NCBI RefSeq assembly: GCF_004217555.1
Contig: NZ_SHKW01000001.1
Coordinates: 806,001 to 870,000, forward strand
Origin: Edaphobacter modestus
GTDB lineage: Bacteria > Acidobacteriota > Terriglobia > Terriglobales > Acidobacteriaceae
Direction: 5' to 3'
DNA: 64,000 nt
Part shown: piece after piece, positions 54,486-63,748 of the stretch
Position numbering within the stretch: the first letter of the stretch is position 1
How the letters are laid out: every line of letters begins with the position of its first letter
The notes under the pieces: generated by a model
Seen by the model: only the letters and a program-made list of their open reading frames with translations
What the model was told of the DNA's origin: nothing
Databases searched by the model: none
Made by a program: the position numbers and the translations under genes

Positions 54486-57400
54486 CTAGAAGTAGTACTT
54501 CGCGGCAAGCTGGATAAACCGTGCATCCGGCGTGTTCGCACCGAAGTTCTTCGGGCCCTGGATCTGACCGCCAGACGCAGGATCGTTGTTCTGGACGCTG
54601 GGGTTACCCCAGGTCGGATGGTTGAAGACGTTGAAGATGTCCGCTCGAAACTGCACGGTCTGCTCATGCCAGACCGGGAAGTTCTTGAAGAGCGAGACAT
54701 CATTTCGCCAGTAGCCTGGACCGTAGACGAGATTCTGCTTACCGCCAAGGAACTGCGCCACCAGGCTCGGATCGGTCACACCAGAGGCATAACGGCAGCC
54801 GTTGCCCGGTGCAACACCCGGAGCGCAGATTAGGTTGCCCGGATCCAGTTGTCCCATTGGTTCGGCGAAAGCGCACGGGTTATACCAGTGATCCCGCGTC
54901 TTCACCTGTGTGGGGCAGCCCGTCTTGGTCCCCGGAAGGTTGATCTCTCCGGGACGGAATGGATCGGTCACCAGCACCGGCCGCGCACTGGCGCCCGCGA
55001 CGTTAGCCGTCGTCGTGCTCATGCCAAACGGTGTGCCGCTCTGCGCTGTGAACGTATTGCTGATCTCCCACCCACCAACAGCGAAATCCAGAGCGCGGTT
55101 ATTCTTGAGGAATCTTCGCCCACGTCCCCACGGAAGCTCGTAATGACCGTTGAAGGTGATACGGTTTCGCACGTCATAGGACGAATTGGTGTACTCGGAA
55201 TTGGGCCCGCCAAGCATGTAGTAGGCACGCGTTCCGACTGCCGTCGATAAGCCGCCCGACGAACTGCTGTTATCCATCGCATGGGCCCAGGTATATGTGG
55301 CCAGGAAGTTCAAGCCGCTGGAGAAGCGCTTCTCCAGCTTGGCCTGTAGCGAATTGTAGCTGCTGTAACCGGTATAGACCGTCGCACCGATTCCGCCCAG
55401 GGTCGGGAACGGAAGCAGAGGCTGCGTGTTCAGGCCATTGCGGTACAGCGCAACGGCTGAGTTCTGCGCAAAATACGTCGTCAGGTGACGCGTCTCATTG
55501 CCCACGTATGCGATCGAGCTGACTAGATTATTGCTCAATGCGTACTGCATCGAGAAGCTGTAGTTCTCGGTATACGGAGTCTGGATGTGCGCGTCCGTAG
55601 AGTGGAAGCCTGGATACGAGGTAGCCGCAGTGACAGGCGTCAGCGTCGGCAGACCGCTCGCCAGCGTGTACGGGAACGAAGTCGAGCAGTTGCCCACATC
55701 GCAGGTCTGTTCAGGGAAGTTCTGGGAAAGGCTGAAGGGATAGTTGGCACCGAGATTACCGTTGCCGTTGCTCTCCAGTCCGCCGTAGAAGATTCCGATT
55801 CCGCCGCGGAATACCGTCTTCTCGTTTGCCTGATATGAGAAGCCAACGCGCGGTGCGAAGTTCGTCTTCTGCGACGTCACCAGACGGTTGTTGTCCACGT
55901 ACTGCAGTTGAACGTTGCTCGCCGCGAGCGTGTCGACAAAATTCGGAGCCAGGGCGGTACTCTTCAGTGAAGAAGGGAGTTGGAAAGCGCCGCTTCCAGT
56001 TCCCTGGCCCACCGGTCCGGTGACGAGGAAGTTTGCCTGCCGGTCACGCGATTCCGCCAAAGGCTGATAGAAATCCCAGCGCAGGCCGATGTTGAGCGTC
56101 AGTTTCGACGTGAGACGCCAGTCATCCTGCGCGTAGGCTGAGTTGTACCACTGCTGATCGTGAATTCCCGGAGCATTGGTGATGTAGGCATTTGCCACAC
56201 GTCCGGTAAGGAAGTCCGCAACGCCTGAGCTCAACGAAGTTCCAGGAATCTTCGTGTAATGTCCGTTGAAGGTGAAGTTTCCACGTGGGCTGTCAGCATA
56301 AGTGTAGTAAAAGCGGACGTTCTGAAAGGCCACACCATACTTGATGGAGTGCTTCCCCTTGCTGAACGTGAGATTGTCTAGAATTTGGTAGACGTTCTGC
56401 GATTCACGCGAAGTACCCGTCGAACCGAACTGTGAAATCCCCACCGAACCGCCGATCTGCACCAGTGGCAAACCGCAGAACCCAGGTACGCAGGGGACAT
56501 TCCCAAAACCGAGCGATCCGGCGATGCTTCCGTTAAAACCGTTGGGCGTTTCGAAGTTGAAGACGCCCCAGTTATAGCCAAAGCGGAACTCGTTCACGAT
56601 CGACGGACTAAAGGTGTGGGTGTACGACCCCATACCGTTCTCAGCGAGATTGCTTTGGATGTAGCCACCATAGCCGCTACCATCCAGTACCGGTCCCAGC
56701 GGAAGAGCGCTCTTCACAATCTGGTGCACATAGCTGAAGCGCCCGTATATCAGATCTTTAGGGCTGATGTTCCAGTCCACGCGATGATCGAACTGCGTTG
56801 TGCTGTCGATGCGGGGAACATTCAAAACATAGTTGTTGACTAGCGTGTTACCGCGGTTGGGAAGGGGATACATGTTTAGAATGTTCTGCGCATTTGCGTC
56901 GATATCGGCAGCGCACATGACGTTCTCTGCCCGTCCGCACGGCGCACCCAGCGCAACCGTTCCATTGGTGTTCGGCTGCTTCAGGTGAATGGCCTGGCTG
57001 AAACCGCTGATTGCCGGGTTCAATAGCTCCGAAAAATTTCCCTGGCGCTCCAGGACAGAAGGAACGCTGAGATTATTTACGTTTGCGTTGCTGATCCGGT
57101 TTGCCTCCACGTCGCCGAAGTAGAACAACTTGTCCTTCAGGATGGGGAAACCGATGGTTGCCCCGAACTGGTTCTGATGAAAACGAGGAACGGTAAGAGC
57201 ATTCCAGTCCCTCGCATTCATCTTGTCGCTGCGGTAGTACTCCCACAGATTCCCATGAATCCGGTTCGTACCCGACTTAATGCTCGCATTCATCACGGCA
57301 CCAGCCGAGTGGCCGAACTCCGCCGAGTAATTGCTGGTCTGGATATTGAACTCGGCCAACGCATCCGGTGGTGGCCGCTGCACGAAAGTGGAACCGTTCA

Positions 57401-58049
57401 GGAAGTCCACCAGGTTGGTGTTGTTATCCACGCCGTCGAGAACGAAGTTGTTCTGCGTAGCGCGCTGCCCGTTGGCGATGAAGTCGCCTTTAGCAGATCC
57501 ACGGGTGTTGCCGAGCGAGGGCGTAACACCGTTGGTTAGCTGCGCAATGAAGACCCAGTTACGACCGTTGAGTGGAGTCTCATTGATCGTTTTGGCTTCG
57601 ACGACCTGCCCAATAGCTCCGGTCTGTGTCTCGAGCAGCGGCGGTGCCGTGGAGACGGTGACCGTCTCGGATGTCCCGCCCGGCTTCAGGGAGAGGTTAA
57701 CGCTCAGACGCGCCTGGATGTTCACCTTCAGGTTTTCTTGAGTGGTCGCGGCAAAGCCAGACGCCGTTGCGCTCACTTTATAGCTGCCGATCTTCACCGG
57801 CTGGAAGGTGTAAATACCACTTGAGTTGGTTGTCTGTTGAAGCACAAGACCGGTTTCTATTGATGTCAGAGTGACCGTAGCTCCCGGGATAACTCCCCCG
57901 GAGGGGTCCATAACAATGCCGGTGACAGCCCCTTGGTCTACCTGCGCAAGGAGACGTCCAACTGGGAACATACACAGGAATAACGCGAGTAGGAGTCCGA
58001 AAAGTCTTGCTCCTGCCCTGCCGCTATCCAGATATTGCAACTTTTGCAT
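54486..58049 (-). CDS. TonB-dependent receptor, Oar-like, with carboxypeptidase-regulatory domain
   Basis: From ATG 58049 the product has 1187 residues; the longer frame to 58208 crosses two operators. Signal peptide (LFGLLLALFLCMFPVGRLLA), then a CarboxypepD_reg domain GAVTGIVMDPSGGVIPGATV, a plug with LNGRNWVFIAQLTNGVTP, FIANGQRATQNNFVLDGVDN and SAEFGHSAGAVMNASIKSGT, then a long barrel ending FIQLAAKYYF with terminal Phe. This architecture is typical of acidobacterial TonB receptors for plant or microbial oligosaccharides. Its two upstream LacI-type operators link it to the hydrolase locus, so it is the likely outer-membrane importer of the same substrate. Confidence 0.92.
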   Translation of the reverse strand: MQKLQYLDSGRAGARLFGLLLALFLCMFPVGRLLAQVDQGAVTGIVMDPSGGVIPGATVTLTSIETGLVLQQTTNSSGIYTFQPVKIGSYKVSATASGFAATTQENLKVNIQARLSVNLSLKPGGTSETVTVSTAPPLLETQTGAIGQVVEAKTINETPLNGRNWVFIAQLTNGVTPSLGNTRGSAKGDFIANGQRATQNNFVLDGVDNNTNLVDFLNGSTFVQRPPPDALAEFNIQTSNYSAEFGHSAGAVMNASIKSGTNRIHGNLWEYYRSDKMNARDWNALTVPRFHQNQFGATIGFPILKDKLFYFGDVEANRISNANVNNLSVPSVLERQGNFSELLNPAISGFSQAIHLKQPNTNGTVALGAPCGRAENVMCAADIDANAQNILNMYPLPNRGNTLVNNYVLNVPRIDSTTQFDHRVDWNISPKDLIYGRFSYVHQIVKSALPLGPVLDGSGYGGYIQSNLAENGMGSYTHTFSPSIVNEFRFGYNWGVFNFETPNGFNGSIAGSLGFGNVPCVPGFCGLPLVQIGGSVGISQFGSTGTSRESQNVYQILDNLTFSKGKHSIKYGVAFQNVRFYYTYADSPRGNFTFNGHYTKIPGTSLSSGVADFLTGRVANAYITNAPGIHDQQWYNSAYAQDDWRLTSKLTLNIGLRWDFYQPLAESRDRQANFLVTGPVGQGTGSGAFQLPSSLKSTALAPNFVDTLAASNVQLQYVDNNRLVTSQKTNFAPRVGFSYQANEKTVFRGGIGIFYGGLESNGNGNLGANYPFSLSQNFPEQTCDVGNCSTSFPYTLASGLPTLTPVTAATSYPGFHSTDAHIQTPYTENYSFSMQYALSNNLVSSIAYVGNETRHLTTYFAQNSAVALYRNGLNTQPLLPFPTLGGIGATVYTGYSSYNSLQAKLEKRFSSGLNFLATYTWAHAMDNSSSSGGLSTAVGTRAYYMLGGPNSEYTNSSYDVRNRITFNGHYELPWGRGRRFLKNNRALDFAVGGWEISNTFTAQSGTPFGMSTTTANVAGASARPVLVTDPFRPGEINLPGTKTGCPTQVKTRDHWYNPCAFAEPMGQLDPGNLICAPGVAPGNGCRYASGVTDPSLVAQFLGGKQNLVYGPGYWRNDVSLFKNFPVWHEQTVQFRADIFNVFNHPTWGNPSVQNNDPASGGQIQGPKNFGANTPDARFIQLAAKYYF

Positions 58050-58114
58050 GGTGGCCTCTTCTTTGATCGCGCGTGAATACACGTGTGATAGAGCGTTGAT
58101 TTCGCGAACCGGCA

Positions 58115-58134
58115 TAACGTATACGTACACGGTT
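58115..58134 (-). promoter_or_regulatory. LacI-type operator inside the TonB receptor promoter
   Basis: Plus strand TAACGTATAC/GTACACGGTT; one perfect half and a 7 of 10 half. On the minus strand TTGACA (58140-58145) lies directly upstream, the same arrangement as in the GH27 promoter. Confidence 0.7.
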
Positions 58135-58192
58135 ATGAATGTCAACATGATTTTTTTACCCAGAACTATTGGGCTTATCGCTTTAGTTTTTT

Positions 58193-58212
58193 TATCGTGT
58201 ACGAACACGTAT
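58193..58212 (-). promoter_or_regulatory. Second LacI-type operator upstream of the TonB receptor
   Basis: TATCGTGTAC/GAACACGTAT, sharing CGTGTACGAACACG with the GH27 site. It lies 78 bp from the promoter operator (centre to centre); two sites at this distance could allow looping. Confidence 0.65.
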
Positions 58213-58282
58213 TCAACGATTTTCAGACTATTTGTCTGATCGGCTTGGGCATCTAGGCTTTTTGCTTGCTAAATTCTCATTT

Positions 58283-58845
58283 CAGATGCACAAGTCCTGG
58301 GACTATTCGATCCCTCGAATGCTAAAAAAAGTGCCATCCTGGCTCGATGCACTCGACTCATGGCCATATTGCTTGTAGCCATGCTCTTCATTGGGGTGTC
58401 GATGGTGGTCAAGATGGGACCCTATCATTGGTTGCTTGCGGTTCATCGGCCTCTGGGGATTCTGATTCTGATCCTGGCGGCGATTCGACTCGTCACGCGG
58501 TTACTCACCAGGGCGCCGGAGTTGCCGCCAAGCATGTCGCAATCGGAGGTCAAAGTCTCTGAGTTCCTGCTCTGTACCTTGTTTATCCATTGGTAGGCTG
58601 GGCCATGTTGTCGGCGGGGGCACTTTCCGATCGTCATGTTCGGGACATTTCATCTCCCTCCGATTCTTCCCGCCAACCCGGAGGTCTTTGCCGTGTTGCG
58701 CCAGACCCACACGATTCTCGCTTATCTCTTCTTCACCTTTCTTGCTCACATGGGCGCAGTGCTGTTCCATACCCGGGTGCTTCGCGACGGCATTCTGAGC
58801 CGCATGCTCCCATGGAGCGTACATGACCCGAAGGGTCAAGTTTGA
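58283..58845 (+). pseudogene. Cytochrome b561-family protein with frameshifts
   Basis: Frame one reads LFDPSNAKKSAILARCTRLM, AILLVAMLFIGVSMVVKMGP, LLAVHRPLGILILILAAIRL with heme-ligand His, and SEFLLCTLFIHW before a stop. The next parts are in other frames: VGWAMLSAGA (near 58600), then MFGTFHLPPILPANPEVFAV and LRQTHTILAYLFFTFLAHMG with further His. In order these are the four membrane segments of a b561 protein. No usable start codon precedes the first block. Two shifts near 58590 and 58630 break it. Confidence 0.7.
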
Positions 58846-58919
58846 ACAGAAACCGCTGGAGCGATGTAGGGAACTTCGCGGGTTCAAAGAAAAGACGACG
58901 CCAGCCGGAATTAAATTGC

Positions 58920-58944
58920 GGTGGAAGAGCTGAGCTCTTCCACC
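58920..58944. terminator. Bidirectional hairpin between convergent genes
   Basis: GGTGGAAGAGC and GCTCTTCCACC form a perfect 11-bp stem with a 3-nt loop, 26 bp after the stop of the minus-strand hydrolase and 74 bp after the b561 remnant. Confidence 0.75.
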
Positions 58945-58970
58945 CTCGTTGTTTGAGAAGTGGCCACTCC

Positions 58971-61865
58971 CTATGGTGCCTTCTTCTCAACTCGCAATGT
59001 CAGAAGTTCCCACCCATCCAAATGGACCTCATTTCCGACGGGCTCAAGTTTTTCCTCCGCCAGATTACTCCTCCAACTCTGGACAGCTTGCGATGCTGCC
59101 CACGTTAGCTTCGCACTTCGAGGTTGACCGGAGGACTCAAACAGCCGAACGATCCATGCCTTTCGGTCTTCGCTTGGCTTGAGAGTAATTGCGATGACTT
59201 CGGCAGGTTCGATACGGAGAAGTGATTCGGATTCCTGGCTTACAGAATCGGACGGACGCGAGAGAAGTGGTTCGGACAACGCAATCGCCAAACGGCTTGC
59301 AGCGGAAGCATCATGTTTGCGATGGGGCCGGAGGGCATACCGGAAGGTCGTCGGCCCTTCCTGGTAGGCGAGGTAGTTGGTACCCCAGTGATTGTTCATC
59401 ACCCACGAGTAAAACGTCTGAGTTTCATCGATGTGCTTGCGCCACACGCTTGGATCTCTTTGTGACCCGAGCATGGTCGCACTGATCTCACCAATCTCCA
59501 CCAAGGGGGCATCCTGAGTGATCCAGGTGACTCCGAGGCTTTCATTGGACACATCAACCCAGCGGCCCACCGGTAACCAATTCTTACAGGAGCCGGGAAG
59601 CTGGTCGGCCTCCGGCCGCATGTTGCCGAGTGGAATATCGAGGGTCATCTTCCCATCTGGCACTGCAAATGGGAAAGCGAATTGGATGCTCTCCTTCGAT
59701 CCGCGCTGGGCGAATTCATCGCCAGGGCCGCCAACGCCGGGATGGGGATTGAGTGGCGCGCGGAGTTTGTCTACGGTATTCGCTACCTCCACATAATCCG
59801 CACCCGCGCTCAGTCGAATTCGTCGAACCAGGGATTTGCAGCCTAGTGCTGAAGACTCGATGCGAATCAATACAAGCAGCGGTCCCTGTTCTTCGACAAC
59901 GATGGTCGCGGTACTACTGGATTGCAGGTGGTCTACATCCTTACCTTGAAGAAACAGAAACTGGTTCAGTCTGTGTTTGCGATTGTCTGCCAGGTTTTGC
60001 TGCTCACCGTGAAGACGCAGCGCAGAGACATCCCCCGTGGATGGATCGATCGATAACTCCAGGACGCCATTAGAGAGACGGTGATCTTTGTACGATACCG
60101 GGGTATTTGGCGCGAGCGCCTTGTTTGGTGAGATACGGTAGCTTGCAGCAGCGAAAGCAGGAACATCTTTTATCTGCACAGCGAGTTCGCCTGTGCTGAG
60201 CCGTTGCGACGGCACCGGCTTTCCGCGACTGTCCGTTACGCGATCGCCGGCACTGGAAAGCTCATGCGAAAGATAGACGATCTCCGTCCGGCTCCACGAC
60301 GAGGGATTGTGAACCTCAATCGCATTGGCACTCGACTCGGTAGCCTGAGCTCCGCCAGCTTGGGCGAGAAGGTCCTTCGACAACTTGTCCGCGTCTACAG
60401 CAAAAGCCCGTTTTACGTCCCACTGCTTCTTCACAAAAGGATTTTCCGAGTCAGAGACGCTGTTCCATGCACCCCAGGTGTGTTCGGAGTACAGAAGAAC
60501 ATCTCGCCACGCCTCGGCATAAGAGGAAGGATTGTAAGCATTGATTTTGCCAAGTGCGGTCAACGCCGCGGCCTCGTTGATCCTGTCGGCAGCATTGCGA
60601 CTCATTGCCGTTTCAAGTGCAGAGGAGCCGGCTCCATCCTCCCAGTAAGGAGTGAGATCACCACGATATTGCGGCAACTGATTGCCGTACCGCTTTTCGA
60701 AGGCGGAAAAAGCTGTGCTGGTCGAAGCGATGGAGAAGCGGGGCCACTCGTATTTCTGGTTCCAGTCGCGGATCCAGTCACTCAACTCTGGATCGGGTTC
60801 GGCATTGTCGCCGTGGCCAGACCAGCGAATGTACGAGATGTCATAGGGGAAGTGAACTTCATCCATGCGGTCCTGATACTTGGAGACCAGTTCATCACCG
60901 AGCTTCATGACGTGCGACAGCGCATATCCTGTCCATGGAATCCAGAACAAGAGCTTTTCTTTGCCCGAGGGTGAGACCCACCAGAATGGCTTGTCCTGCC
61001 ATGTCACCATGAAAGTGCCAATACGGTCAAAATAGTTAGGCGCCGCGGAGAAATACCGGATGCCCGCCTGGGACATTGCTGTCACCGTTCCCCAGGAGAA
61101 TCCCGGGACGTCGCTCATCATGGCGGAGTCAACCTTAGCCCCGCAGGTGTTGCCCAGTTCTCCCGAGTAGCGAAACAGCTGCAGCAGTTCCTCTGGACGG
61201 CAGAGGCCGGTGAGTTCGTTGGCATAGGAGCCATTGATTCCCATCCACCCCTTCTGAACGGCTTCTATGAGGGCGCGGCGCGCAGATTCGTCGCTTCGTC
61301 GCATGTAGAGATCAGCTCCCCACAACACCTCCAGGTTCCAGACGAAGCGCGACCCCTCCGGATAGTCTGCCGTCTTCCGGGCCAGTTCTATACCTCGTGT
61401 GATATTGCGAATTTGCTTCTGTTCGACATCCGCTTGGAGATCGGTATAGCCCAGGTCGTGATGGGAATGCGGCAATACATAGACCAGCATCTTCCGCACC
61501 GGCTTCAGTTCAACCTGGTCGGTGAATGCCTTGCCGTTGATCTCAACCGTCACAGTGGACTGTTTGGGTTGATTGACCGGCTTGAGGTAAATATCGAAGG
61601 TATGCGATCCCGTCTTGACGTTGCGCCGATCGACCTCAATGCCATCCAGCTTTGTGACTGCTTCACCCGATAGAGCCGTATCTTCGAGGTGGATTTCGAG
61701 TGGTTGATAGACCTGACCATTTTTCCGAGCGAGCGCTCGAATCGGGGTCGCCAATCGTGCTTTGGCTTTGCTCTCCCCTTGGTTGCTCTGGCCGGCGAGA
61801 TTGCGGGTCCATAGCATTCCCCCTGCGGCCATCGACAAACTCTTCAACAGATCTCTGCGCTTCAT
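58971..61865 (-). CDS. GH38-type alpha-mannosidase-like hydrolase, exported
   Basis: The 964-residue product starts MKRRDLLKSLSMAAGGMLW, a twin-arginine-like leader. After an N-terminal beta-domain comes the GH38 signature VYVLPHSHHDLGYTDLQADV at about 130-149 (His-x-Asp metal ligands), FVWNLEVLWGADLYMR, AMMSDVPGFSWGTVTAMSQ with the Asp of the nucleophile region, RWSGHGDNAEPDPELSDWI and a long C-terminal beta region. Substrate could be alpha-mannosides or related sugars; alpha-mannosidase is the family activity, not proven for this variant. Upstream on the same strand is the end of a second TonB receptor, so it was probably part of another utilisation unit. Confidence 0.8.
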   Translation of the reverse strand: MKRRDLLKSLSMAAGGMLWTRNLAGQSNQGESKAKARLATPIRALARKNGQVYQPLEIHLEDTALSGEAVTKLDGIEVDRRNVKTGSHTFDIYLKPVNQPKQSTVTVEINGKAFTDQVELKPVRKMLVYVLPHSHHDLGYTDLQADVEQKQIRNITRGIELARKTADYPEGSRFVWNLEVLWGADLYMRRSDESARRALIEAVQKGWMGINGSYANELTGLCRPEELLQLFRYSGELGNTCGAKVDSAMMSDVPGFSWGTVTAMSQAGIRYFSAAPNYFDRIGTFMVTWQDKPFWWVSPSGKEKLLFWIPWTGYALSHVMKLGDELVSKYQDRMDEVHFPYDISYIRWSGHGDNAEPDPELSDWIRDWNQKYEWPRFSIASTSTAFSAFEKRYGNQLPQYRGDLTPYWEDGAGSSALETAMSRNAADRINEAAALTALGKINAYNPSSYAEAWRDVLLYSEHTWGAWNSVSDSENPFVKKQWDVKRAFAVDADKLSKDLLAQAGGAQATESSANAIEVHNPSSWSRTEIVYLSHELSSAGDRVTDSRGKPVPSQRLSTGELAVQIKDVPAFAAASYRISPNKALAPNTPVSYKDHRLSNGVLELSIDPSTGDVSALRLHGEQQNLADNRKHRLNQFLFLQGKDVDHLQSSSTATIVVEEQGPLLVLIRIESSALGCKSLVRRIRLSAGADYVEVANTVDKLRAPLNPHPGVGGPGDEFAQRGSKESIQFAFPFAVPDGKMTLDIPLGNMRPEADQLPGSCKNWLPVGRWVDVSNESLGVTWITQDAPLVEIGEISATMLGSQRDPSVWRKHIDETQTFYSWVMNNHWGTNYLAYQEGPTTFRYALRPHRKHDASAASRLAIALSEPLLSRPSDSVSQESESLLRIEPAEVIAITLKPSEDRKAWIVRLFESSGQPRSAKLTWAASQAVQSWRSNLAEEKLEPVGNEVHLDGWELLTLRVEKKAP

Positions 61866-61910
61866 CTCTTCACCTTGCGTCGGATGCCTGAATTGTTATG
61901 TGTCAAATTA

Positions 61911-61951
61911 CCCTGGAGAGGTCCTCGACTCTATCGAGGGCCTCTCCAGGG
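61911..61951 (-). terminator. Strong hairpin after a truncated TonB receptor gene
   Basis: CCCTGGAGAGG/CCTCTCCAGGG (11 bp) plus CCTCGA/TCGAGG inner pairs and a 5-nt loop. It follows the TAG of the TonB remnant by 7 bp on the minus strand and precedes the GH38 gene. Confidence 0.75.
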
Positions 61952-61958
61952 TTAGTGA

Positions 61959-62002
61959 CTAGAAGACCAGTTTCACTGCGAACTGTACCTGGTGTCCCGG
62001 CC
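61959..62002 (-). pseudogene. Last codons of a second TonB-dependent receptor
   Basis: The minus strand reads PGHQVQFAVKLVF and a TAG. A final block of the form QVQFAxKxxF is the typical end of Oar-like TonB receptors, as in the intact receptor of this window (LAAKYYF). All upstream codons are lost because an IS6 right end abuts at 62003. Confidence 0.6.
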
Positions 62003-62318
62003 GGCTCTGTTGCATTAACTGGCGCACACGCGACTCGCCCTTACAGATGCTACAGATCAGGCAGCAACATCGAACAGCTTGTTGATGAATTTAATTTCGC
62101 CGGCGACCTTGGGCTTGCAGAGGATGCAATGACGGCGGCGGATCATACGCATGACTTCAAATCCCTTGATGGTGGCCGACGCTGTTCTCATCGTCTGAAA
62201 ACCGCGGGTGCGACGGATCACCCGCTTGAGACCACCGTGATCTGCCTCAATGATGTTGTTTAGATATTTCGACCTGCGGTACTTCGTGTCCGGTGGCAAC
62301 TTGCCTTCGTGCCGCAGC
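62003..62318 (-). mobile_element. Right-end remnant of an IS6-family element
   Basis: It begins with GGCTCTGTTGCATTAACT and carries the last about 80 transposase codons on the minus strand (NNIIEADHGGLKRVI, IKGFEVMRMIRRRHC). It matches 34450-34764 read backwards with few changes. It ends abruptly at about 62318. Confidence 0.85.
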
Positions 62319-62619
62319 GGGAAAGGGGAAGGAGAGGTGGGTCTCGGTTGGAACGACTCCGTGGCTTGCGGCGAATGTGCTTCCACCGGCTATACGGTAG
62401 TTCCGGAGACGGCGTCCTGACCTGCGTGTTCAGTTCTTGGATGGACCGCCCAACGACATTGAAGAACGTCTGAAGCCGAACAAGCTGGATGTGGGTGCTG
62501 GTCTCTCGCGCTTCATCTGACATACGCGCTCCGCGGTTCGTTATTTGATAGAAGTCCAGATTCACCACCGGATCGCTAAACGCTCTTGTCGCTACTAACG
62601 CCTTTTGAGGTTCAGTCAT
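62319..62619 (-). CDS. Hypothetical protein, C-terminus fused to the IS6 remnant
   Basis: From ATG 62619 the frame reads MTEPQKALVATRAFSDPVVN, then ARETSTHIQLVRLQTFFNVV and RSIQELNTQVRT before it becomes basic and enters the IS6 remnant. The first about 65 residues look like a real soluble helical protein, but I do not recognise it. The natural C-terminus appears to be cut by the insertion sequence. A frame shadow cannot be excluded. Confidence 0.35.
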
Positions 62620-62705
62620 TGCTAAATCGCCTGTGCACTCTTTGACTCCTGGCCTCGAACGCGACGGCCAAACTAGCTTGTGCATATCAACGGCTCGGAG
62701 GCCGT

Positions 62706-63671
62706 TTGTATGCGCAAAAGCATAGGAAACCGCCCTGCCGCAAGATCGTCTTGCGGCTTCCGGATCTGGATCACACGAAATCTGCTGTTCTCAACAGCCT
62801 CAGTTCTCCTTGTTCTCGGCGAAACTACAAGTTCGCGATGGAGCAATTCATCACCTGGTACTGTTCCGAACCTCGCCTTGCCCTGAATCGGGCCGTCGTT
62901 TTGCGATTTCGTCTTTACCTGGAATCTCTTGGATTGGCTGCAGGAACAATTAACCAACGGCTTGCGGCGGTGAGGCGGCTGGCCTATGAGGCTGCAGATT
63001 CCGGCCTGCTCAGTCCGGAGCTCGCTGCAGGCATTCGTCGGATCAAAGGCGTAAAACAGTTGGGCGCGCGTGCCGGAAACTGGCTGACTCGGGATCAAGC
63101 CCGAGCACTGTTAGAAATAGCCGATGGGGAGGACCTACGATCCATTCGTGATCTCGCGATGATTTCAGTGCTGCTGGGTTGTGGATTGCGACGTGCGGAG
63201 CTGTCAGCTCTCGAAGTTGATGATCTGCAGATAAGGCAGGGACACTGGGCGATCGTCGATCTGGTTGGCAAAGGCGGCCATATTCGGACTGTGCCAATGC
63301 CCCTTTGGGTGAAAGCAGCCATCGATCGCTGGATATCTGCAGCTAATGTTAAAGCGGGCAGGATCTTCCGGGTGGTCAGCCGTCACGGAACTTCATGGGG
63401 CAAGGGAATATCCGAATACGTCATCTGGTACGTCGTGCGAGGATGTGCCGAACGGATGCAACTGGATCATCTCGCTCCGCATGACCTCCGCCGAATCTGT
63501 GCTAAGCTCAGCCACGCAAGTGGTGGAGAACTGGAGCAGATTCAATTCCTCCTAGGGCATGTCTCGGTACTGACTACTGAGCGGTACCTCGGCTGCAAGC
63601 AGAACTTGGAAGAACCCGTCAATGATCGTTTCGGATGTCTCTTCGCTCCCGGGACCGTCGATTTACGCTAA
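62706..63671 (+). CDS. Tyrosine recombinase (phage-type integrase)
   Basis: Up to 321 residues: an N-terminal core-binding domain (CSRRNYKFAMEQFITWYCSE, LRFRLYLESLGLAAGTINQR) and a catalytic domain with GCGLRRAELSAL (first Arg), the Lys strand (VGKGGHIRTVPMP), HDLRRICAKLSH (His-x-x-Arg) and LLGHVSVLTTERYLG with the nucleophile Tyr. All catalytic residues are present. The start is unclear: a TTG at 62706 is in frame, while ATG 62710 (MRKSIG, the more usual opening of such proteins, GGAGG upstream) is in another frame, so a small shift near 62725 may have occurred; ATG 62839 would lose part of the core-binding domain. Confidence 0.8.
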   Translation: MYAQKHRKPPCRKIVLRLPDLDHTKSAVLNSLSSPCSRRNYKFAMEQFITWYCSEPRLALNRAVVLRFRLYLESLGLAAGTINQRLAAVRRLAYEAADSGLLSPELAAGIRRIKGVKQLGARAGNWLTRDQARALLEIADGEDLRSIRDLAMISVLLGCGLRRAELSALEVDDLQIRQGHWAIVDLVGKGGHIRTVPMPLWVKAAIDRWISAANVKAGRIFRVVSRHGTSWGKGISEYVIWYVVRGCAERMQLDHLAPHDLRRICAKLSHASGGELEQIQFLLGHVSVLTTERYLGCKQNLEEPVNDRFGCLFAPGTVDLR

Positions 63672-63748
63672 GCCCTGTTGTCAGGAGTTGAGATTCGACC
63701 TCGGAGAATCGCTGGACATTGGCCGTAGTCAGGGGAGCTCTCAACAGA

